Origin: Haemaphysalis longicornis | Taxonomy: Eukaryota; Arthropoda; Arachnida; Ixodida; Ixodidae | Length of the DNA: 64,000 nt | Assembly: GCA_013339765.2 (NCBI GenBank) | Contig: CM023454.1 | Location: 133,627,399-133,691,398 of the forward strand | Direction of reading: 5' to 3' | Shown here: positions 42,790 to 55,828 of the stretch, piece after piece | How positions within the stretch are numbered: position 1 is the stretch's first letter | Layout of the letters: each line of letters begins with the position of its first letter | The notes under the pieces: model-generated | Seen by the model: the letters and a program-made list of their open reading frames with translations, nothing else | Told to the model about the DNA's origin: nothing | The model's database searches: none | Made by a program: the position numbers and the translations under genes

Positions 42790-43730
42790 TAGTATCGCGG
42801 AGCTGTGGGTGTAAGGAGGACATTTGCGCATGCGCAGTGAGCATGTGGACGGCACCGCCATCAACGACGGAGGGCCAGGTGAGCCCAAGAAATGCTCCGC
42901 TATTAAAAGTAATTAAATGCCCTCACACTGCCGCAAGCAGAAAGCAGGATAAAACATTCGGAACGGTTCCTTGTTTACCGCCACATCTTGGCATATAAAA
43001 TCCCCCTCATACATTGAACTCAAAGGAGATGCCTTAACTGACGCCTGCGTGAGCACTTATATTAATTACTTGTTTGTAGCGGGAACTACTTTGCTGTTTT
43101 AGTGCCTGTGAAAGCAGACCACCACATTTAAAAAAAGGCGAATGGGCAGAACCTTCTCTTGGGCTCGAGCATGCACGTAAGGTTTGAAGCCTACACGATA
43201 TCGCGCAGGGTTGAAACTTGCGTTAATAAGCCCTACATTGCACCGCTTTAGAAAGACCTCCAGTATATTATTGCCGCGTCACAGTGATTGCAGTTTTGGC
43301 GAATTGCCTTTAGCGTCGTGTTCATCCTTTCCAATTCCTTTTCCTCAGTTTTTCTTAGTGCTGTCACGTCAATGCTGCTTGGTATATATTGCAGCCCTTG
43401 GCATTTTTCTGTATATGGCCTTTATTGCCTTTCTTCGGTTAGTTCGGCTTAGTCAGAGTGCCTTGATTCCCAATTTTACAATAGTATGAAGACATCGTTC
43501 CACAGAAATCCATTTCTTTTCCCAAAAACCATCCATTCTTCGCAATTTCTAAATAAAATTCCAGCACCCAATTTAGTAGTAGATTTCCCACAAGGATTGG
43601 ACTGTATGGCCAGCACGATTTGTCTTGCCAAAATGAAATAAATATTTAATTAGAGCTCAAGTTTTCTATAGCATACATCTTTCTGATCGAATCGTTGTGT
43701 TTGTGCGGAAATTTACCTGAGCATGTGCGT
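42790..43730. other. No recognised gene
   Basis: A 101-codon plus-strand ORF at 43184-43489 has a hydrophobic stretch but no family resemblance and no supporting context. Confidence 0.45.
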
Positions 43731-43734
43731 TAGT

Positions 43735-44280
43735 TCTTGCGTTGTGCCACCGAACAGCCTTATAGGACCCCTGGTATTCAACCTCTCTATCAATGATGTC
43801 CTTCACGTTCCTCGAGTGCCTTTTGTGGTTTATGCCCATGATACCACATTACTCTCAGTGACACGCCCATAAATCAGATAAATCCTCAGCATAATAAAAC
43901 CCTTTCTGTAGTCCAACATTCGGCAAAGGAGAATGCCTTGCGCATGGACGTTTCAAAGACTCAAGCGATATTTTCCCTCCACAGGGCAAAACCTTCTGTA
44001 GCAACCCGCATGAATAAAGGCTTTTGCAGCGTCAACCACCCATATCATTTCGAAATATACTATGGGACGTACAAGAGGACCAAAAAAGTCTTATAATGCA
44101 CGTCTGGTTTGCTGTTTGTACTGTAATCGCAAGATACTCCCTTTTGATGGACATGCATGAGCATCCTTCCCGAAACCGGTTCTTAAGTAATAATGATCAT
44201 TCGCATCGTGCACAAAGCGCAACTACTAATTGGCTCCCTAAAAGAATTAAAAGGCAGTTGGCCAATGTTGATTAGTAGAG
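43735..44280 (+). pseudogene. LINE RT fragment (CR1/Jockey-like)
   Basis: Plus strand: SLIGPLVFNLSINDV (about 43755-43800; the PQGSILGPLLFNLYINDI block), then PFVVYAHDTTLLS (about 43825-43860), where the active-site first Asp is His. This is followed by a decayed thumb with KTQAIFSLHR-type (about 43960) and YGTYKRTKKVL-type (about 44065) sequence. Both ends are lost. Frames shift at least twice. Motif order and spacing support RT; the His substitution would abolish activity even without the breaks. Confidence 0.7.
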
Positions 44281-47230
44281 CTAAGTTAGCAAACAGGATC
44301 AAGCGACAGGAACCGAAGGACTTATAAGTGCCAAAATAAATAAAAATATACAAACAGACTGTTAGCGTAAATAACGGACATAATACAACTGGAAAAACAT
44401 ATAGCCGAAGAATATCATGCTTCTTTGTGTAAAACATTTAAATAAAATTAACGTATAATCACTACGCATTTGCGAAGAAGCAAATATATACACAATCGGA
44501 AAAATATACACAAAATGACCCGAAAATCTTACAAATCCCCTTGAGAACACATTTTAGTTTTTTTTTTTAAGCGGTAACCGAGGAAGTGCTCGCTAATGTC
44601 AAACACTGCGGGGTGACAGTGCAGGAGATTAGGAATTTGCCTTCGAAGTGTTTTATGCCGTAATTTGTTGTAGGTTGTATTTTCATAAAGCTTTTATGCC
44701 GCAGAATATATGCCACTGCAGTGTTTGTGTGAAGAAAAAGTGCTGGGGAAGCTCTGAACTCCACCCAAATCGTTTCAGCCGTTCGTTTACTATGCAAAGG
44801 CCAAACATCAAGTACGAAATCTGGTAGACCTTCCCTAGGTACAAAATGCTGATATAACCTGCTACTTATTAAAAGCCATTTCTGTACTTTATGTAAAAAC
44901 GAAAAGTTGGGGCCATGGTTCTCTGCCGAGCGATAGCCTGCCTGGAAGCCGTTGTGATGCTATTGAAAATATCGGCAGCAATGACTACACCATCCAACGT
45001 CAACTTCCCATTCGCAAGAAATCTGCATGCCATTTATTGGTCTATCATCGCGCGTGCTGACACTTTAGCTGTGTATAAATTGCTCACGAAAGCCACGCTT
45101 CAGCATGTGCTTTCTGTATAACATCAGAAAGACGGCAATACTACACAGGATATATTTTTGCCCTCTGTATTCCAGTTTGTTTATTAGTGTTCTCGTGTTC
45201 AACACCAGCGGCAGGGCAAGCAATATTCTCTAAAACAGTCTAGTGAGAATACGGTCGTTAATATTTCAGGCAGTTTTTGTTACCGAATGAGAAAGTGGTT
45301 CGTCCTTCAATTGCAGTATATGTATTTTTTCCTAAAAGAACACAACTTTATATTCAGTTAGTCCAAAAGCCACAACTGATTGAATTAAAACTTACGGTCT
45401 GAAAATACTAAAAATTAATCAGGGCAGCTGAGTTCGAATGCGTTCTATTAAAGTCTTGCGAATAGCAAGAAAACAGGAAATTAAATTTTTTTCCTTGGCT
45501 TTAAAGGAAAAATTTTTTAATAGAAACTTATAGAAGAAACGTTACATCAAACTGTGTAAACCAGCATCCAAAATATAACAACGATTTAGTTAATAAATGC
45601 ATTTCTACAATACTGTTTCCTTGTTATTCCAGCAGAATCCAGTATATTTATGTATGGACAAATATATTTAGTGCAGCATGAGACACTAAGAAGGTTTTTG
45701 AAATTTTTTGTAGGCATTGCTATTAAAACCCACGTGTAAGATATTGCGACAAAAAGACAAACACGAAGAGAACAGCAGATGGTAATGTGGCAGCTGCCTG
45801 CGAGGTTGCTCCTATGAATATTTTGAAAATAAATCGGTTGACCATCACCAATTTTCAATTTCACATTTGTCCTCCTGGGGAAACGGTTTGAAGTTTACTC
45901 CGTAACTTCTGCCGGAAACGCGACCGGGTGGGACGGCACTAAACACATAGGATGCAAACCAAGCATTTAAGGTATATAAAGGTTATGATCAAAGCAAACG
46001 TAGGCTTGCAACCACCTCCTGACAAAATGTGTTTGCCGCGGGAAAGCCGCTAAGCATGGCCTGAAGTGGCATCCGCCATTTTTTATTAAATATTCTAAGA
46101 GAAGACATAGCAGCCATAACCAGTCTCCCTCGGACGTTTTGAGTATTTGGCTGCCACCCATAACTAGGCAACACAGCGCTGTCTGACACCAACACAGCAA
46201 GTAGTGCATTTCTCAAAACTATCTGGTACAGCTTCAAGCTGTAGAGACAGGCGTATTGTCTATGTGTCACCAAATTGCTCCCCTGAGTGTCACTGATGAA
46301 AATATTACGAATATTTTTATTTTAAGGTGCGTAGCTAAGGCAGTGAAAAAATGACGTTGAGGAGCTGTCAGCTCGTACTGAACCAGCTGAAAAACGTTTT
46401 CGTAAGGGTATTACCACATTTTTATCCAAGGAAGTACGAAGGGTGTGTAATCCATTAAACTGGAATAAATATTAAGCAGTTTTAATGTATTTTTCATAGC
46501 AGATTTGGGCAGCTGTAATTGCGTCGGTGCGTTTTGACGTATTTGACACGTCTTGGGATTATTGATTACTTTGAATCGATGATTTACGTGATGCCAGCAC
46601 ATCAGCTCAACCAACAGTGTACTGTTTCTCGGTGGACGTGAATGATTTTCTATATCCCGCAAAACAAACCGCTCGTGTTCATGTGAGAAATTTGTGAAAA
46701 TATCTTAAAGATGTTTTAGGTATGGCAGCGCCGATAGCTATTCTCGGGGGTATGCCTCCCCTGTTTTTGGGAATGTTTTGTTCCGTACCCCCTCCGTCGA
46801 CAAGAGCCAAAGAAACAAGCGCCGTCGATTCGACTGCATTTTTCCTGGGAAATTTTGGGGGAATGCCTTTCTTTCTCCTGACTTGTAGAAAGGCAAGGGG
46901 GAAGAGGTCAAGGCCGTCACGTAGATAGTGAAATGGGTTAGGGCAAGGCCCCTTGAAGGACGCTAGATAACGACGGAATGCGCAAAATTCAGCGAGTTTG
47001 TTCAGAGCTGCGGTCGAGAGATGATGCAAGGAATACTTGCTCCCTTGGCAGTACGTGGGCGAAAAACTCCATGGATCTCTCGGAAACAGTGGATCGATTA
47101 AGTACCTTTTGGAGCGCCTATTTGCGTTCGTGCAGAGACAACAATCTCGTGCACTGCTGCGCATTCTAACTTTACCCCGTTTTGATTTTGGTTTTTGTCT
47201 TCATTGTGTTGTAGCATTTGGAGCACACTC
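44281..47230. other. No recognised gene
   Basis: AT-rich DNA to about 46.7 kb, then a more GC-rich stretch with a 161-codon minus-strand ORF (46679-47164) that shows no recognisable domain. Nothing supportable. Confidence 0.45.
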
Positions 47231-47234
47231 GGAG

Positions 47235-47805
47235 TACAGGCCGACGCTGCCGTTGGTGCGCCTCCCTTCTATTGGTTCTGCTAAGGCTTCTGGCTACTTT
47301 GAGGCAGGATTTGCCATGCACGCCCGCAAGGATCGTCCTTCGTGCACCGCTACTCTTTCAGGAGAATTTTTCAGTGATTCCGAATCATCACCGTGCTCTG
47401 GTCTTACCGACTACGTCACCAAACTGCGATATTCGTTTCGCTCCCTTCGCGCACCCGCAACAGGCTGCCAGCAGCGTTTGATGCCCATGTGCCCACTGAT
47501 CTGGCGATATCCCCATACGTTTTTGTAAGACGTGACGCTGCGACGAGACTACTTCAGCGCCCTTACAGCGGACCCTAACCGGGCATTCATCGTGCATTTC
47601 AACATGGATACGGATGGAAGACAGGACACTATTTCTGTGGATCGCCTCAAACCAGCCTTTATTGAGGAGCCGCTCTCTGCAAAACCAGACGAATCCCCAA
47701 TAGTAATTGCGGTTCACGCTCCCCAGACGCAACAGCAACCAACACCAACAAGAAGGCCATCAAGAGTATGCTTCTGGCTTACTCCACGTCTCCGCCACTA
47801 GACGA
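47235..47805 (+). pseudogene. Ty3/Gypsy integrase C-terminus
   Basis: Plus strand in two or three frames: LLLVLLRLLATLRQDLPCTP (about 47255-47310), a TLSGEFFSDSESS block (about 47360-47400), YVTKLRYSFRSLR (about 47410-47450), a VRRDAATRLLQRPYSGP stretch (about 47527-47578), then GRQDTISVDRLKPAF (47608-47660) and RRPSRVCFWLTPRLRH to a stop at about 47802. These are the late core, the chromatin-side tail and the IDRLKPA block found at the end of many Ty3/Gypsy polyproteins. It is a different lineage from both Gypsy elements above. RT and gag are absent. Confidence 0.75.
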
Positions 47806-48092
47806 GCGACCTTCTGTAGCAGCATTGCCGAAGACGACACAGTACCACTCTGAGGCTCCCGGCGCGAGACTCGTGGGGCGAGTGGCCAGTGCTCCTATCA
47901 ACTCCGATCTTTCGGCCAGGCATAGCTGCCGCTGGCTCGTAAGCTGCTGCATTTTTTTCTGAATATATGTGTTGTTCTGTTGCCTGATTCTCCCACTTAT
48001 TTGCACTGTGAATTGGCTCTAAATAACAGTAAATTGGCTTTTTTTTACTCCTTTGTCATCTCTGCATCGGATACTTGACATTCCACCATGTT
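47806..48092 (+). repeat. Possible LTR remnant after integrase
   Basis: Non-coding stretch directly after the integrase stop, with an aaataacagtaaat region and T-runs, ending near cttgaca. No second copy is in the window, so LTR identity is inferred from position only. Confidence 0.3.
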
Positions 48093-48830
48093 GACACCAC
48101 TTTACATCGACTACGAACTGAACTCGAGAACGCTATGGTGCAACCCGGCAAGGCCGTGAAGCTCACTGGCGCTTCAGTCAAAGAACTGGTGGGTGTATTG
48201 CACGCCTAAAGGCGACCTAGAGAGTAGGAAAGAGGAACTCGAGCACAAGCCCGGCATGCAAGACGAAGCACGGCAACAGCCCAGCGCCACCTGATTTTCG
48301 CGGGAGAGAAGTGGACTTCAGTGCGTTCAGCAGTGAAGGCGTGGACCCTCGATGGTTAGCGGCATTTATGTGCACTTTTATTTTTTTGAGACGTCCGCGT
48401 TGTCACAGCGCAGAATGGCTATGTTAAGCAACTGGACACCGAACACGCAAAAACGCGGGATATAGGGCGTCTTTTACGGTTGGCTGAAGCGGAATTCTTA
48501 GCGCGAAAAAACGGAATTGTAATGCAGCTGTGCTGCAGTAGTGGTCAGACCACAAGCTTCTCAGCTGCCTGCCTTCTTTATTTCATCTCGATGGCGACGC
48601 CAGCCCACCCCACCATCCAAGTCAACGCCTGATTGCGGTAGCTTATCCGCAGCCACGAAAAAAGAGGCGTGTCATCACCGCTATAGGGTTGGGGTTCTCC
48701 AAAAGGCAGTAACACCAAATAAACGGAAGTCCTGTGGGGCCGAGGGTCACCGCTACGCCTTTGAAGCGAAGGTTCTACACGGTCAGCATACTTGTGCTAC
48801 CGCGTTGATTTTGATTTAACCCTTCACCAG
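48093..48830. other. No recognised gene
   Basis: Small ORFs only; no motif. Confidence 0.45.
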
Positions 48831-48839
48831 CTCACCAGG

Positions 48840-49516
48840 TAAGCCGAATCTGTCGCTCAAGCAAATGCTCCCTCTCATAGGGCGACGGAGGGCTCCTCAA
48901 AATTTCGATGATGCACGGCTATTGTCAACGGCAGCTGGACCACACAGACAAGGAACGCACAGTATAATGGCCAGCCCACGGGTCACGTAGGTACGTTCGC
49001 TGGGATCGCATGCACCGGAAAAGTCCGAGGGGGCTTGGTCAGCGTTGTGTCAGGGGAGGCAGGTGTCATCGAGAGTGACGCTGTGCTGGGAAGAGATCAG
49101 TAGATGAGATCGGATAAACGGGCTTCATCCGTGGATGGTTGAAGTTGAACAGCCACGGTGGTCCTCGCCGCTCCGCCTGTTTCGCTGATGTTATGCGACT
49201 ACCACCCTGTTACAGAACAATCACGAGAGATGTATATGCCGCATTCCGTTATCAGCACAGGAAATAATATCGAACCGATTGCTAGAACCTCAAGGACAGT
49301 TTTTAAAAAGAGGGGGTGGCGTGCTACTAATTTCGGATGACAATGGCGACACCACCCGTAGAGTGTGGGCAGCAATTCTGTGTCCTTTCTGAATAGCATG
49401 TACCTATTCAAGAACATTATTTGGAACTGAGGTGAGTTTCTTGAGACAGAGGATACTTGGCTGATTGGCTTGCAGCATCTCATACAGATCGTCAAACTGA
49501 TATTTTCTGTTCCCAT
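48840..49516 (-). pseudogene. LINE F ORF2 N-terminus: APE endonuclease
   Basis: Minus strand just downstream of the gag-like ORF1. MGTENISLTICMRCCKP, FLNRYMLFRKDTELLP and an LYGWCRHCHP stretch correspond to endonuclease sequence in mixed frames (LKETxLSS, GGVAIVI), followed by LFLKTVLEVLAIG and CGIYISRDCSVTG (the SIYIPP-type strand). The catalytic QE motif is degraded. Below about 49160 the similarity fades; the RT is missing. Confidence 0.6.
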
Positions 49517-49525
49517 TATTTAAAT

Positions 49526-51050
49526 TTAGGAATGACTGGGGTGTGCGTGCTCAAGTGCCACCTCCCGGTGCATGTACTCTGCGAAGGGGCTTTTTGGACC
49601 TTCCTGTTGGCATGGACATCGCTGGCTGCTCCTTGCGCTTCGTTGCAGACAGGAACGGCTCAACATCCATTTTCTCGTCATATTTCCGAGGGGTGCCCGA
49701 CAGGCCGTGCCCCCTGGACTTGGCCCACCTTCGGGGTCCCTTCGTTTCGCTCGCCACCTAAGAGGGTGTCGGGGGCGCCAGAAGTGGCACGGCCGGTGCG
49801 GTGGCGGTTGGAGCCGATGGTGGCCCCGGTGTCTATCCCCTCCGCACCCCCTAACGCACAGGAGTACTCGGAGGGGGAATGGAGCGGCATCTATCCCGAC
49901 GGAAGCAGTTGGCACCACAACCGCTGCTGCCTTAGCAGGTGGTGTTGTGACGAGTTGGGCTGTCTGAGGTAACCCAGCCGGGGGCGAGGGCCTGAACAGT
50001 TCAGACTTGCTGAACTGGGTCCCTTTGGAAACCAGACACCGCTCCGCCCCCCGGCGAACTGTGTCAGAGTACTTCCCCAGAGGGAAAGAGGCGAACCTCT
50101 TTCGCGCCACTGGGAAGGAGATGTTCTCAGTTCCCTCCATGTTTATTATCTTTTTATCGAGTTGGAACTTGTCACATTTGCGGGAGTACGCCGCATGCCG
50201 CCAACGGGAGTTCACACAAGTGAGGGTGTTGGATGGACAGTTTTCGCTCGGATGACCGTGTCCGGCGCATTTTGCACAGATCGTTCGGGCACGGCAAGAG
50301 ATTGTACCATACCGGAACCGCTGGCACTTAACACAGCGCCGTGGTTCGTGATGTAGGTGTGGATGGTGGATCGGATAAAGCCGGAGTTTATTATTTGCGG
50401 AAGGGATGAGCTGTTAAAGGTCAAGATTATGTGCTTGGTGGGAATCTTGTTGTCGTCTGTGGGGCTGGTTATGCGTTTCAAGGCTGTGACACCTTGATCC
50501 TTCAAACCCGCAGCAGATCCGCTTCTGTTTCCTTCAACAGATCTGGCTCCGAGATAACACAATGGGAGCTGTTGAGGCTCCGATGGGATGTGACCCTTAT
50601 GTCCAGATCAGGAAGTCTAGTTTGACCTAGAAGCCTTGTGGACTTCTGCTTGTCATTTACCTCGATGAGGGCTTCATTATTCCTGTGTTTTTTGCTTGAT
50701 ATAATTTCCCTAATACGACTTCTAGGTATGTTGCGGTCAAGAATACTGACTGCGATGTAAGAGGGTGGGCAGGACTGAGGGATTCCATTACAAGAAATTG
50801 AGAGTAATTATCCGGTTGAGAAAAGGTTAAGGATGTCAATTGAGGAAAAGATACTTCGGTGCGGCCCCTTGTGAGGGAGCGGGAGGGGGCTAGACCATAG
50901 CGTATTGCATATTACAATAGCAGGTGGCTGGAGTCCTTTGTTCGCCCGGGTTACCCTGATACCGAGAGAGGTCCCGTAGCTCCGGGCCTGGTAAACCGAC
51001 AGGGAGCCATTCCTCTGGAGCTTGACCTGGGCCCCGACGGCCACCGTTTG
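49526..51050 (-). pseudogene. LINE F ORF1: gag-like protein with CCHC knuckles
   Basis: Minus strand. An upstream part (about 50620-50360) reads HCVISEPDLL, ALKRITSPTDDNKIPTKHII and LTFNSSSLPQIINSGFI, the conserved entry to Jockey/I-type gag proteins. After a frameshift near 50345 come the knuckles: CVKCQRFRYGTISC (His of the first replaced by Tyr), then CAKCAGHGHPSENC, then a CVN...C third (50310-50170). The frame at 50215-49526 is a proline- and arginine-rich tail of 229 codons. Function in intact copies: binding LINE RNA. Broken by at least two shifts. The endonuclease at 49516 is the same element. Confidence 0.75.
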
Positions 51051-51059
51051 AGGTTTCTA

Positions 51060-52830
51060 CCCTTTACGTTAAACCACATCGCCACGGTTGATTCCAGCTT
51101 CTTCTTTCTTTCTTTATTACATGATCAAAAATAGCAGACGTTGAGGCCTTATTCGAGCGCCGGCTACTCCTTCTCGCGTAAGGTACTGTTCGTAAAAGAC
51201 ATTGGAAAAGTCTCAAACTCACTGCGCAGTTCGGTGAGGTTAGCCCTTCGTGGGAGTTCTTGCAAAGTTCACGAAGTCAAGTATACCCACACAATACACT
51301 GCAAACACAAATTTGTCTCTGGTGCCCCTTAATGGAAGTCCGTAATTATGCTAGTCACTTGATCTGGGTAAGGGGACATTCATAGAAAACAGCAGATCTC
51401 AAATCACACAGATCACGTACAAATCACACACTAGAGAGCTAAGGATGTACAGTACAGGAAAATTGATTAATTACCTTTTTTTAGTGGCTTCAGTAACCAG
51501 GCATGTTTGCATTCGAAAGTTAGACGCAGTCATGCTTCCACGCAGTTTCAATCCAGCTGATGTTTGGCGGCACGGGGTCCGCGGGGTCGCCAATCCCATC
51601 AGCAAGATTACTCAAAGTGCCCATGGGGGGGGGGCGGCACAACAACAATCATGATTCGTAGAATTAAAACCAAATTCAATATGTTTGTGCCCCACAATGT
51701 GGACAGCAATTATATATAAAATTACGAACAAGAAAAATAGTAGCGCCTATGACACAAACAACATGCGAACAAACCGGGGAAGTACGCTGCGGTCATTGTT
51801 GCACTTTGCCTAACGCAAGTCTTATCGCGATATCATCAGGAGGCTTGTTTCAGAAAAAAATTAAGACGGCAGACGTTGTGCTTGCGCAGTGTGATCAAAA
51901 TAAGGTGGAGATGCTTTTTTTTCTATTTGGCTCGTAGATTTCCGTGGAGAGCCCCTTCACACTGAGGTGATGCACCCCGCGTGACACCGAAGTAGATTGT
52001 TATAATGATGTCGATGGGTTAATTAACTACCGCTGTATAATTGACTTTTTAGTGGCTGCAGTAAGGAAGCATTTTTGTATTAAAAGTTCGATGGAATAGT
52101 GTTTGTACGAAGTTTCATTTGGCAGAATTCTTCTAGCGCATCCGTACTCCGGAATATCGAACTGCGAAGTTCAATTACCGTTCGCAGATTACGAATGCTA
52201 GACCGCGACAATCGGCGGAAATATCCTCCCTTTGTACTGTGTTTGGATAGCGGCACCACCGACTGCTGATATCAAAAACGCCAGCCAAGAATCAAAGGGT
52301 CGCCAATTATCTTTTTTTTCCTATGCCTCCGCCACTTTTTCAAACTAAACACCGTACACAGCAGGCACATTACAATGAGGAGGAGCTTTGCGCCAGCCTT
52401 AACTGTCTAGCGTGCGTAATCATGGGAACGCCTATTAAACTTCTCAGTGCCATATCTCCCAGTACGAATGCGCTCTAAGGCTTTAACCTTAATAAAACTA
52501 CGTAGAAGCGAGATACCGTTTACTTTTCTATACAAACCTGCCTGCTTATGGGAGCTGCTAAAAAGTTAATTATTCTATTTTTTTTAATTAATCCTTCGAC
52601 TTGAATAGTTACAAAGTCTTTGTGTGTCCCCTCTTGGCGCATAACACTAGTAGTGTTGTTCGTCACGTACATATAAGTCAATAATTTTAAGGAAACCTGG
52701 CGACATAACTTTGATCACCCTGTTTTTAATGCAGAGGACACAAATTTACCTATAAACTATCCACCATTATGTATATCTCGGCCAGTAACTGAAAAGCTTA
52801 TACACGTTTGATTACTTAAATTGGAAACAT
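51060..52830. other. No recognised gene; one diverged direct repeat
   Basis: tttttagtggct(t/g)cagtaa followed by similar sequence at about 51478-51560 and 52049-52135 suggests an old duplication. A G9 run lies at 51627-51635. Otherwise nothing recognised. Confidence 0.4.
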
Positions 52831-52833
52831 GAC

Positions 52834-53295
52834 TTGATAAACTTCACTGGTAAGGCGTACGAGGTGTTGCGTGGATCCCTACGTTCTCCTGCTCAAAATG
52901 TCGTAAACACTATACCTGACTGGGAGTATTTTCGTCCGAACCTAAACATTGGCTCGTGGGCTTCCCAGGGCAACTATATTGGATCAATTCTCTTCTGTGT
53001 ATGTTCAAAGGATATTCTAAACGCCTTGGGTCCGCCAAAAGCTTTGCTTGTGTGTTTTGTAGATGACACAATGGTGTTAATAACTGGTGCGACAACTAAA
53101 GATGTACAGAAAGCTAGTAATGATATGCTTCCCCATTTTGCCACCTTGGCCAGGCTAATTTTTTTAGTAATTAAATGCAGACAAAACAAAGGGTGTTCAC
53201 TTCAGGTGAAAAACCAGAAAAGTCTTGCTGCCAACCATTATGATGGATACAGACTTACTAACCAGTATGAACAGAGCGTCACGAATGCCCAATAA
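52834..53295 (+). pseudogene. LINE RT fragment
   Basis: 153-codon plus-strand frame. ASQGNYIGSILFCVCSKDI is a changed PQGSILGPILFCVYINDI block. ALLVCFVDDTMVLITGA has an intact FVDD active site. ATTKDVQKASNDMLPHFATLA is the following helix, and the template-grip part after it is degraded. The ATG is inside the RT and is not a true start. Both ends are lost. Relationship to LINEs A-F is not resolved. Confidence 0.75.
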
Positions 53296-53299
53296 AACC

Positions 53300-54055
53300 A
53301 TGCCTCCGTTGCGCCGTTTGCCGTAGTTGATAATACTAGATACTGTTTGAAATAGCTCGGGCACAATAAACCCCCATTCTCCCGTGTTTTTCGCCTTTCG
53401 ATGTGCAGTTTATAACTAAATCTTATGTCTCTTTATTCAAACCCTGTGCACCAATCTTATATTACGCTGTCCCGGCAAGGTCCTTTATTGAAATACAAAA
53501 CCCCCCGCACGTGGCTACATTGGCAGCCTTCTCTTCGTTGCCGAACATTTCGCAAATCTTTGGCACAAATGGGCACCCTTCGTGTGCGTCTTTCAAACGA
53601 GAAATGGTACTTTATTTACGCGTCGCTTTAAAAATTTCAAACTCTGAACAAACATTCTAATGAAGGCCGTGTATGTATATACTTTAGAGAAGACATTTTT
53701 TTGCTCATTTGTAACTAAAACTTGCACCGCGTGCCACTGTTGACAATGTTCTTGTTTCCAAACGTCTCGTATTTTTGCCCTTCCCGACCCGACTTAGCGC
53801 TGGCGTTTTTAGACTTCTAAAAGCGATATTCGCATGCTTTCTCACTATGGTTTTTTTATACACTCATACTGTTGGCCGGTGAGGCCGATACAGAGTGGAG
53901 TTACGAAATTCTTGTAATAACATATAACGTGCATAGGCGCGCACAATAGCAAACAAATAATCGTACATGCCTATATTATTGCACAAAAAATGCAAACAAA
54001 TATTGCCGAAAACGCAATAAAATGCAGATAACCGAATGAATACAAAAAAGAAATC

Positions 54056-54056
<1 letters not shown>
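53300..54056. other. No recognised gene
   Basis: Two overlapping short plus-strand ORFs at 53403-53660 have no motif. Confidence 0.45.

Positions 54057-54093
<37 letters not shown>
54057..54093 (+). repeat. (AT)n microsatellite
   Basis: Uninterrupted AT dinucleotides. Confidence 0.9.
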
Positions 54094-54097
<4 letters not shown>

Positions 54098-54265
54098 TTG
54101 TAAATGACGGGCTCGTTAGGCTCCACTCTGGGCGCGTGTTTTTTCTTTCTTTCTTTCTCACGTAATTAATAATAATAAATAATAATGTAACGTCACTAAC
54201 GGTAAAAAAATATTCTAACCATTCCCCTATGCCTTCTTTGGCGTTTTAGACTGCCGGCATCTCTT

Positions 54266-54372
<107 letters not shown>

Positions 54373-54437
54373 CACCCCCAGCACAGGAAACAAACATACC
54401 TAACATAAATACCCCAGAAAGTGAATGGAAAATCGCC

Positions 54438-54510
54438 CCGCCGGTAGCGTAGTGGTTATCGCACCAGACCGGTATTCTGGAGGTCGTGGGTTCGGATCCC
54501 ACCTGGCGGG
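54438..54510 (+). tRNA. tRNA-like copy 1, intact cloverleaf
   Basis: 73 nt. Acceptor CCGCCGG/CTGGCGG (7 bp, one G-U), D arm GCG...CGC, anticodon stem CCAGA/TCTGG with loop CCGGTAT (anticodon position GGT, which would read Thr ACC codons; position 33 is C and not the usual U), T stem GTGGG/CCCAC. A box TAGCGTAGTGG, B box GGTTCGGATCC. A T7 terminator follows at once. It could be a real but odd tRNA gene, a pseudogene or a SINE head. Confidence 0.55.
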
Positions 54511-54905
54511 ATTTTTTTCTTCACTTTCTTTCTTTCTTTCCAATTCTTAATCTGTTGCAATGATCTACCACATCCTCCCCTTTGCTTCCGAGGTTTTTCA
54601 TCGACTGCCAACCCTTATTTCTGTGTTATTTCAACGAGCCCCTCATTTCCTATTCTGATTCGCTAACATGTCATAGCGAGGGCCTCTGTTCTGGCAGTCT
54701 TGTTGCCAAAGGGAGCTTAAGAGGGGTTCCAAAGCTGGTCGACCACTCTCGGACGGGTCGTAGACACTCGAGTCACGACCCGGGGGTTAAAAAGAAGGTC
54801 CCTTCACCCCGATTAGTCCGAATGGCGCTGGCTACCACCCCCAAGCACAGGAAACAAAACATACCTAACATAAATACCCCAGAAAGTGAATGGGAAACAA
54901 TCGCC

Positions 54906-54978
54906 CCGCCGTAGCGTAGTGGTTATCGCACCAGAACCGGTATTCTGGAGGTCGTGGGTTCGGATCCCACCTGGCGGG
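54906..54978 (+). pseudogene. tRNA-like copy 2
   Basis: One G lost from the acceptor end and one A gained at the anticodon stem relative to copy 1. T-run downstream. Confidence 0.5.
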
Positions 54979-55373
54979 CATTTTTTCTTCCTTTCTTTCT
55001 TTCTTTCCAAATTCTTAATCTGTTTCAATGATCTACCACATTCCTCCCCTTTGCTTTCCGAGGTTTTCTCGACTGCCAACCCTTATTTCTGTGTTATTTT
55101 CAACGAGCCCCTCCTTTCCTATTCGGATTCGCTACATGCATAGCGAGGGCCTCTGTTCTGCAGTCTTGTTGCCAAAGGGAGCTTAAGAGGGGTTCAACAA
55201 AGCTGGTCGACCACTCTGGACGTGTCGTAGACACTCGAGGTCACGACCCGGGGGTTAAAAGAAGGTCCCCTTCACCCCGATTAGTCCGAATGGCGCTGGC
55301 TACCACCCCCAAGCACAGGAAACAACATACCTAACATAAATAAATACCCCAGCAAGTGAATGGGAAAATCGCC

Positions 55374-55445
55374 CCGCCGGTAGCGTGTGGTTATCGCACC
55401 AGACCGGTATTCTGGAGGGTCGTGTGGTTGGATCCCACCTGGCGG
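55374..55445 (+). pseudogene. tRNA-like copy 3
   Basis: Changes in the D loop and T arm (gtgtggttgg) disrupt the B box. Confidence 0.5.
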
Positions 55446-55828
55446 CAGTTTTTTCTCCAGTTTCTTTCTTTCTTTCCAAATTCTTAATCTGTTTCAATGA
55501 TCTACCACATCCTCCCCTTTGCTTTCCGAGGTTTTCTGAACTGCCAAACCTTATTTCTGTGTTATTTTCAACGACCCCTCATTTCCTTTCTGATTCGCTA
55601 CATGCTAGCGAGGGCCTCTGTTCTGGCAGTCTTGGTTCCATAGGGAGCTTAAGAGGGTTCAAAGCTGTCGACCACTCTGGACATGTCGTAGACACTCGAG
55701 TCACGACCCGGGGTTAAAAAGAAGGTCCCCTTCACCCCGATTAGTCCGAATGGCGCTGGCTACCACCCCAAGCACAGGAAACAAACATACCTAACATAAA
55801 TACCCCAGAAGTGAATGGGAAAATCGCC

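Noticed and set aside
43184..43489. Possible small membrane protein gene
   Set aside because: Hydrophobic but no family resemblance, no splice or promoter context, in transposon-rich DNA.
46679..47164. 161-codon minus-strand ORF
   Set aside because: No recognisable domain, overlapping ORFs on the other strand, and no supporting context for a host gene.
49543..49972. Plus-strand ORFs of 130-171 codons
   Set aside because: Shadows of the minus-strand LINE F ORF1, whose cysteine knuckles fix the coding strand.
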